DNA of 64,000 bases, taken from the NCBI GenBank assembly GCA_948567375.1, contig OX419759.1, positions 55,777,493 to 55,841,492 of the forward strand, written 5' to 3'. The notes beneath the pieces are model-generated. The model worked only from the letters and a program-made list of their open reading frames with translations, searched no databases and had not been told where the DNA came from. This DNA is from Lunularia cruciata (lineage: Eukaryota > Streptophyta > Marchantiopsida > Lunulariales > Lunulariaceae). Position numbers and translations under genes: made by a program. This document shows positions 57,201-64,000 of this stretch, piece by piece (position 1 is the stretch's first letter; every line of letters starts with the position of its first letter).

Positions 57201-59316
57201 TCCCGTCTGTTTCCCAGTTGTTACCTTTTCCTGTAAGCTCTTATTCTCTGAGCACAAGTTGCGGTCAGTTAATGCTTGGAGAAGATTGAGTCCACAGCAG
57301 AAGAAGTAACCTGTGAGATGCTTTCTTAACTATCCATACTTATCTAGTATCTTTTTCGTCGTACTTGTTATCTTAATGCGTGAGATTTGAATTCCAGGTA
57401 AACACTCATATCACTCCCAGACCTATACTTTTAACCCGTCATGGAGAAAGTGCTGACAACGTTAGGGGTCGAATTGGAGGTGATCCTGTCCTCAGGTATT
57501 TCTATCTTTTGCAACACCCCCTTACGCCCTTTGATACTGTCCAGGATAATGTACAAACTGCGTGCTGCACCTGATCTGTCACCATGCGTGAATCGGTCTA
57601 AAACTTGCACTTGCTCAATACTTCTCAGTGATCGTGGAGAGAAGTATGCGTCAAAGCTTTCGGACTTCGTGGAGAAACGACTAAAGAATGAGCGAACTGC
57701 TTCTGTAAGTTTAGAAGCATTGTTTTCCTACGGACTAGCCCTTGTCGAAATCAGAGCTAGTTCCAACTGATTGATGAAGTTCTGAAGTACGCTAGGAAAT
57801 TAAAGGGATATGGAGACACGAGCTTTAGGACGACTGCAGTATTCCGGGAGACAGAGATTCGTATTCTATTATAGGTTCATCTCCTAGATAGTGCAGTCTA
57901 CCCCAACCGTTTTGTATATCTAGTCTGTATTACGCTAAATAGCATGAATTGTATGTCACAGATATGGACAAGCACCCTGCAGAGAACTGTGCTCACTGGA
58001 CGGCACATTGTGGGGTTCCCAAAAGTGCGTTTCTTTCCATCGAATCCATGAACTCCACAAACCTAAATTTATGTTCGTACGTTTTGCTCAGGCCTATGTT
58101 TCTGGATTGTTTTCAGGTCCAACTTGTAGCCATGATGATCGAATACTTTACCTAATCCATGCGTACGATCTCGCAGGTACAATGGCGTGCTCTTGATGAG
58201 ATAAACGCAGGAGTGTGCGATGGAATGACCTACGAAGAAATCAAAATTGACATGCCCGATGAATATGCGTAAGCATTTTCTATCTCTCTTCACTCTTCCT
58301 TTGACTCATTACGACGCGGGCGAAATATATGCATTCGTAGGTTGAACCAACCCCTAAACTTACTACATATCTTCTTCCCCATTTGGACTTGATGTTTAAT
58401 CACAAGAGGCAGTTAATGTTCATGGTGGTTCAGAGTAGCATAAGGCTGCAGTTGCTTTGCTAATATCTGTTTTCACACGCTTGTTCAGGGCCCGAAAGCT
58501 GGACAAGTTGAGATATCGCTATCCTCGTGGAGAATCATATCTGGATGTTATTCAAAGGTATGAATTTAAATCCTGTTCTACCACTCCCAGGTCTTATTCA
58601 GATTCCATATGCTTTATGCAATTACTATCTCCCTATCCACGGTTGGCCTTTTTCTGATGCTCGTCTTTGCAACTGCTGTTTGTTGATATGCAGATTAGAA
58701 CCCGTCATCATCGAACTTGAAAGACAGCGATCTCCAGTTGTGGTTATTGCCCATCAAGTAAGTGGTCACTATGCCATCAATCAGTGCATTAACTTGCCAC
58801 ATTCCACTCCATATACTCTTCTGCTCTTCCCGCCCAGCTGTACCATGTTTGGACTCCTCTCCAGGAGCGTTTTATCAAAGTCCCTCCATTCAACTATTGA
58901 CTAAATTTGCTGTTCCCTTCAGGCTGTTTTGCGGGCTCTTTATGCATATTTTGCTGACAAGCCTCTCAAAGAGGTGCCACATATTGAGGTCAGTTACACT
59001 TTAGGGCTTTCATGTTTAACTTTCGGACACTTATAATTCTCTGGAAAGTGAGGATGTGAAGTAAACGAGTACCACGCTCTCTTCTTACAAGTACAATTTG
59101 GTCCTGGGAAACAGAGACCAGCGCTTAGTTGGCGATTACAGCTGGCACCCAAGTAGATCATGCTTGCAAAATGCGACAGTGTGGGTAAGAAGGCTGAAGC
59201 GGTGACTTTACTGATCTGCTGTGTGTTGGTGTTCGCAGATGCCTTTACACACTATCATAGAGATACAGATGGGGGTAACGGGGGTGCAAGAAAAGCGATA
59301 CAAGCTCATGGAGTAG
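51386..59316 (+). CDS. F2KP: 6-phosphofructo-2-kinase/fructose-2,6-bisphosphatase (plant type), 23 exons
   Basis: This cytosolic bifunctional enzyme makes and breaks fructose-2,6-bisphosphate, the signal that inhibits cytosolic fructose-1,6-bisphosphatase and so sets the split of photosynthate between sucrose and starch. Joining 23 exons gives 766 codons plus TAG; the Arabidopsis protein has about 744. All 22 introns start GT and end AG, and every phase agrees. Order: CBM20-type N-terminus (about 10-190), variable linker (190-338), Ala-rich stretch, kinase (about 355-565) with Walker A GLPARGKT (371-378) and FDATN (Asp 453), phosphatase (566-766) with RHGE (catalytic His 580), QRT (Arg 631), ALDEINAG (Glu 652) and AHQ (His 718). 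The ATG at 51,386 is chosen because MGNTRSRE opens the first exon; Gly2 and Ser6 would fit N-myristoylation. No damage was found, so it is probably functional. Confidence 0.96.
52326..52535 (+). other. Open stretch inside F2KP intron 2
   Basis: Intron 2 (634 nt) holds a 70-codon open stretch encoding [19 protein letters not shown] and a Trp/Arg-rich remainder, preceded by AAATTGCAG. It is not part of the conserved protein. It could be a transposon scrap or an alternative exon. Confidence 0.25.
54759..57173 (+). other. F2KP: F2KP exons 6-15: kinase domain
   Basis: Exons: 54,759-54,851; 55,141-55,239; 55,381-55,410; 55,556-55,609; 55,799-55,852; 55,977-56,054; 56,299-56,390; 56,566-56,623; 56,798-56,872; 57,126-57,173. 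Walker A is in exon 7, YRRLKHG in the 30-nt exon 8, [11 protein letters not shown] in exon 9, and [11 protein letters not shown] in exon 11. [16 protein letters not shown] (exon 14) and [12 protein letters not shown] (exon 15) close the domain. Exons are unusually small, down to ten codons. Confidence 0.93.
57398..59316 (+). other. F2KP: F2KP exons 16-23: bisphosphatase domain
   Basis: Exons: 57,398-57,495; 57,629-57,704; 57,962-58,024; 58,177-58,268; 58,489-58,557; 58,694-58,757; 58,923-58,988; 59,239-59,316. The histidine-phosphatase fold is complete: LLTRHGES (exon 16), STLQRT (exon 18), [16 protein letters not shown] (exon 19), [11 protein letters not shown] (exon 20), VVVIAHQ (exon 21) and a C-terminus ending KRYKLME at the TAG. 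Confidence 0.93.
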
Positions 59317-62054
59317 ATGGTTAGCAACTATGACCTAGACACTCATGATATCAGGTCATGTCATGTTCCATGGGATGGGTGTTACTTTTGAATCCAGGGC
59401 TATTATTCAGATGACGACGTTGGTGGAGATGGTTGGTCAAATTATGACAAGTAGAGCTGTTTCAGTAGGTAGTCGAAGGAAGGTTCGATTCGCATGATTG
59501 AGGAAGATTTCAATCATTTGCACCGCAATGGTTTGTATATTCATGATTAGGATCTGCGCAGGATGAATCAAAAGCATTTGAGGTACGTTATTACCGATAC
59601 ATCTTCTCTATAGCGAAAATAAGCAACATTTCAGACTTGCTTGGGTCTTGCGCTGCTAAACTGGCTTTCATCGGTGTAATCTACCACCTTTTTCCCTCCT
59701 TTCCAGCTCACGGAGTCTTCTTCCGTGAAGATGAGTTGAATTTTGTAATCCATAGAGCAGAGCTTTCTGTCAATAGTGATAATAACCAATCGAATACCAA
59801 CCTACTACTGGATAATTGCATGAATAGTGATGAAAATTCATGACCATTTTCATCATTTTTGCTGCTTATGGTGATATTTTTGAAGCAACGCAGCGCTGTT
59901 TGAAAGGTATGGATATGGTAAGAAACTAATTTGTTCGTCCAGTGGTAGCATCGTTAATGGGGTACGATGCCAACGAAAGGGGATCCTCAGAAGTTGTGCT
60001 GATCGCCAGATGCTTTTTGAGAAATGCAAGACTTGATATTCGCAGCAGCCATGGAGCAAACATCCCCAACTGTGTTATAGCATTCACTTGTGTGCCAGGA
60101 TTGCTTCTCAGCATCAAAGCTATGTTTCGCTTCGTGAAATGCAAGAAAATGAATCACACTTCCATAATCCCGCATTCCAATGTCACCACGATTCTTGCAG
60201 GCAGAGCATGAAAAGCATCTTTATCACCTACATTTCGTTGAAACTCCTCCTTGTGAGGTCCCCAAAACGAAATGCCGTCAAAAACCGGTCCAAAACCCAA
60301 GTGATTCCCACAGCCATGGTAGACACACACTAAACTCGCAAACGGTGATCAGAATCGTCCCTCTCTATCCCTATCACGAGGGATAGAGTCGCTGCAGCTT
60401 CAACCATCGTTGTCTCTGCTCCGTGACTCCATCCAAGCAGCCCAATCTTCGTTGCATTAATTTTCCCGAGAAACGAGAAACTCCCACGCTGCCCTTGCGT
60501 CCACAACCCTAGTAGTGTTGGATAGTGTTTGTTCTTTTAGCAGTGTTGTTAGGTTGCAGTGTTGTTACAGAATGCAGTGTTGTTAGGTTTGTTCTTTTAG
60601 CACTGATTTAGTCTTACCCATAGGTTGCCATTTTATTTCTCTCATTTACTTTAGTCATATCTTGGTTTTCTTTCCCACTGAGATAATAAGTTTGACTAAA
60701 AATTTCCGGCTTTTCTTGATAATCCATTGTGCTACTTTGACTCGCTTACACGCGTGGTTGTGACAAGAATAAGGGTATTATGCTCGAATTCAACAAAGTT
60801 AATAAATTCATGAACCATATCCAATTTTCATAAAGCATATATAATGGCATCAACAATTCGGGGTCAGACTTTATCACACACATATGAAGATATCGACAAT
60901 ATGGGATGCTGATAAGACTTTTGCCAATCTTGTGACATTGAATGAAGGTAAAAGCAAACTCGTATGTAGGAGGGAATCTTTAACGGGTTAATTTAGTGAC
61001 CCGCTAAACATTCATTTAAATGCACTGGTCACTTGCATTGACGTGGTGTTAGGAAATCGACTTCGTAATAACGTGTGTATGATATTTCTATTTGATTCCA
61101 AAAGATTACTAACCTTCAGATGCCCCGCAGTGATATACTACACCGCTATTATATGCTATCCCGTTTATTAGAAGGGTCTTGTCTAGTCTAGCGGTTTTTC
61201 CTAATATACGAGTTTAATAAGCAATGTATATGTCGTTCACCTTAACGAGAAACTACTAGGCGAATCTTGCATGATCCAATAGGCAACCACCATCTCAAGC
61301 AATGGCCAAATCCTTTCACTTAGCAAGCTCTTCTTTTTAAAAGAGAAACTCCGATTCTGACGAGTATTGCTTTAGGATTATATTGTTGCCGTTTGTAAAG
61401 TAGCGTATGTTCGGTCAATTGTATAAGACCTTTCCTTACTTTAATGAAAGGGGTATTTCTTGTTCTTTGTTCTCTACAACTTGTAAGTTTTCTTATTCAT
61501 TTAATGCGCATTGTATCACAGTTTGCCGGGTAATGAAGGAGTATGTACTTCAGATGTGATGGTCGGAAAAGTTCATTAAAACAAACGGATCTCAAATAGA
61601 AAATGTGTATTTCAACTTCTATTTCCTTCAGTTTCGTAGCATGTTTTGAAAGTTTACTTCTGAATGTGAGATTATATATATTTGAAGTACGTTATTGTAT
61701 AGCTTCAATGGTACTCGTTTACTCGTTTGAATTGCTTGTAAGTGTTGAGGAGACCAGTTCCTGGTGATCTGAATTGCTTATGACACTTTCAAAGCTACTA
61801 CCAAAATGTAGATGCATAACCCCGGGTGACTGATTGATTACGTTCCAAGAGTATAAAATGATCATGATTTCAACTCGGACTCCATCACATTCTAGTGATG
61901 CGGTAAATTCAATCTTCAGGTTCCAATCTGAACGGTACACTTGACGATCTAGAATAAACTAGCTGCTTATCTTTTTCGTGATGCCTACTTTCACTTGCGG
62001 AAGAAACGAAAAAGGGTATTAACGAAACCTAAGAAGAGAAGAAATTAATTCCCT
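59317..62054. other. F2KP 3' side and AT-rich intergenic DNA; no gene recognised
   Basis: The first few hundred bases are presumably the 3' UTR. No coding motif was found. A 10-bp-arm hairpin (CTCTATCCCT, loop, AGGGATAGAG) lies at 60,363-60,388. Confidence 0.4.
60525..60605 (+). repeat. Short interspersed tandem repeat, GCAGTGTTGTTAGGT-type
   Basis: Three copies of CAGTGTTGTTA and two of TTGTTCTTTTAGCA occur within 80 bp. Confidence 0.75.
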
Positions 62055-62350
62055 CATGTCCATTCCCGCACGACTTTCTACCGTTCCACCTCTCACGGCA
62101 GTTCGAGTTCTATTCGAGTGCGTATACGAGCAGAGTGGAAATAAACGAGCAGTCGCGATGTCAACTACTACTTCATTTCGAAGAGAACAGAGATAGAGTG
62201 CAGTAAGGAGCTTCAGTGGAATCCAGATAAAAAGATGAATGCGGTAGAGTGCAGGGAAGGGAGATGCAATCCTGTGCAGAAAAGCAAGTGAAATGCATGG
62301 CAGTGCAGAGAAGGATACGAAATGCAATGTGGTGCAGGCAAGTGGGGGCG
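62055..62350 (-). repeat. Dispersed repeat, minus-strand copy
   Basis: This is the inverted relative of 44,480-44,930 with the same order of blocks. Similarity is patchy, so the copies are old. Confidence 0.6.
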
Positions 62351-64000
62351 AAGGGTTCCGGTGAAACAATGTGGTGGATAGAATAAGAATCTGCAGATCA
62401 GATGCCGGTGTGGCAAATTGACAGTAGGAGATCTTGGGTACGTATCATCCACTCCTCTAATGATCCTAAGTCAAGGGCAAACGTCCACTCTCTCTGTCTA
62501 AACCTCTCAAGTAAATCTTCAATTTCTACAAGATGGCTTGCCAGTGAAAAATGCATATTCCGTGATAATAGTTTCTGGAATCCAAACATTTGACATCGTA
62601 GATGTCAATACCTTCCACCCTGTTGAAGAACTCTAGGTCGCGGGACATCAAGATGTGCCGGGCATCTTCGGCGAACTCAGAAAAAATTTGCACTTATTTA
62701 ACATCTCTCTCCTCCGGTAGTACACAACTTCGCAATCCATTCTCCCGAATGCATGTGCTCTAAGTCAGTATCTAAAGAAGCAACGTAGATTGAATCATTC
62801 TCATAAAATAATTCCACTGAAAAAATGGCTGATATTTTCCCTGTCGAATTGGCAACTCATATGCTTAAAACACAATAGCTGTCATGAACATGACAAGCAG
62901 AAATACATGGATTCAGCGCTGATAACGATTTAGTGACACACTCCTATATTTCCATACCAGTACCATGTGAATCGATTCGCCTAAGCTAAAATCCTGACAA
63001 TTCAGCAGCTAACACTTAGATATATTTGTTTTGGTTACCCAGTTCTCCACCACCGTCGACGATACTTTGTAGAAGTTCTGCAGAATCACAACCTCAATGA
63101 GGGGTGCCATAACAGAAGATGGTTCTTGTATTCTTCAAGATAGCAATCATTTTGACATTTTGGCGATCCTTGTCGACCGATCTTCGATACTTGTCTGCAA
63201 GCTACCAATGTTTTCTTAATTATCCCCTCATGCTATGCCCGACCGATATTCTGGATTCGATTGACCCACTTCGGCGTCAGAAGATTGTATAGTACACTCC
63301 TCACTAACAAGTGGAGACGTATTCTGCCGTGAGTGTTGTCAATCTTTACGAAGGCGTCGAATGATAATATTAGCACACGCGAACTTGGAAACTCCACCGT
63401 CGGCCAACGTTGCTGCCAGATCGATCCATCTGGAAACGTCCAAGTGCGTCTTGAACGTCCGAACGATCTTTCAATTGAAGACCATGGAAGAAGGCAATGT
63501 CTAGAATTATTCTCGGGCCGGAGGATGCCGGTTGAATTCGTGAACGGAAGAATTTTTCTGCCGCAAACCTATCGTGGCGATCAACCAAATGCATAAACAG
63601 TAATTTAAAAGGAAACATAGGGCCAACTCTCGTAGACCAGATATCAAAAATCATCTCTGAAAGAGTTTATTTACCTTGTGCTTTCTCTGCCCTCATTGTC
63701 TATTCAACTGCGCTGACATATTTGGACGCTAATCATGAAAAGTTGAACACAGATGTGCATCGAACCTGTAAGCTGGAAAAGAATGATTCATTGTATTAAT
63801 CACAAAAATCCGGGATGTATTAAGATCTATACCTACAACAAGCAGATTCTCGTAATTCATTCTTACCTTCGTGCCGGTAGGGAAACTCCATTCTAAATTT
63901 TGAGCGTTAGGTTCGTGTCCTAGAGAAGTCCTGATGCAATAACAGCCAGATTCATGAGCGACTGAGATTTTGCGTGACCTAGATATGGGGCAAGTCTGCA
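62351..64000. other. No gene recognised; weak coding-like stretches
   Basis: On minus, 62,398-62,589 (63 codons, with LASHLVEIEDLLERFRQRE) and about 62,612-62,690 (EFAEDARHILMSRDLEFFNR) look coding-like. On plus, 63,333-63,596 (with CLELFSGRRMPVEFVNGRIF) does too. None matches a family I know, and exon joints could not be fixed. They may be parts of a gene that continues beyond the window. Confidence 0.3.

Noticed and set aside
1-64000. CRISPR array, bacterial operon or phage region
   Set aside because: There are no regularly spaced identical short repeats, genes are spliced, and all mobile elements are eukaryotic LTR types.

Overview
The window reads as nuclear DNA of a land plant or close streptophyte relative. 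The anchor is one intact, many-exon gene at 51,386-59,316 encoding the plant bifunctional 6-phosphofructo-2-kinase/fructose-2,6-bisphosphatase with its plant-type N-terminal starch-binding (CBM20) region. GT-AG introns are mostly 100-650 bp. Remnants of NB-ARC/armadillo and Roc-COR (ROCO) genes, with Ty1/copia and Ty3/gypsy debris, favour a non-seed plant such as a bryophyte. That placement is inference, not proof.

Layout. 0.6-5.2 kb: tail of a Ty3/gypsy chromovirus (integrase end plus chromodomain), its LTR, and a second, strongly AT-decayed LTR. 5.6-10.3 kb: a broken NB-ARC gene followed by a near-identical tandem array of armadillo units. 11.7-13.3 kb and 17.6-28.0 kb: three related, decayed copies of a ROCO-type gene and its 3' flank, rearranged by deletion and unequal exchange. 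14.4-15.6 kb: minus-strand Ty1/copia remnant. 28.5-31.6 kb: mostly non-coding, with a hydrophobic module present three times.

31,601-41,399 is the most unusual part. It is a 9.8-kb Ty3/gypsy-like LTR retrotransposon whose single pol frame carries gag with zinc knuckles, a protease-like region, a full cytosine-5 DNA methyltransferase, reverse transcriptase, RNase H and integrase. A complete C4HC3 PHD finger follows in the +1 frame. The element is recently dead: 8 in-frame stops, each one C-to-T step from a CAG or CGA codon, plus one frameshift. The methyltransferase segment itself is open with its catalytic motifs present. Its LTRs are circularly permuted, as if a two-LTR circle had integrated at an internal palindrome, and a 4-bp target duplication flanks the element.

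41.4-51.3 kb and 59.3-64 kb hold no gene I can identify, only short repeats, including one dispersed repeat present in both regions in opposite orientation. The metabolic gene is the only clearly functional host gene; everything else is immune-type/GTPase pseudogenes and transposable elements.
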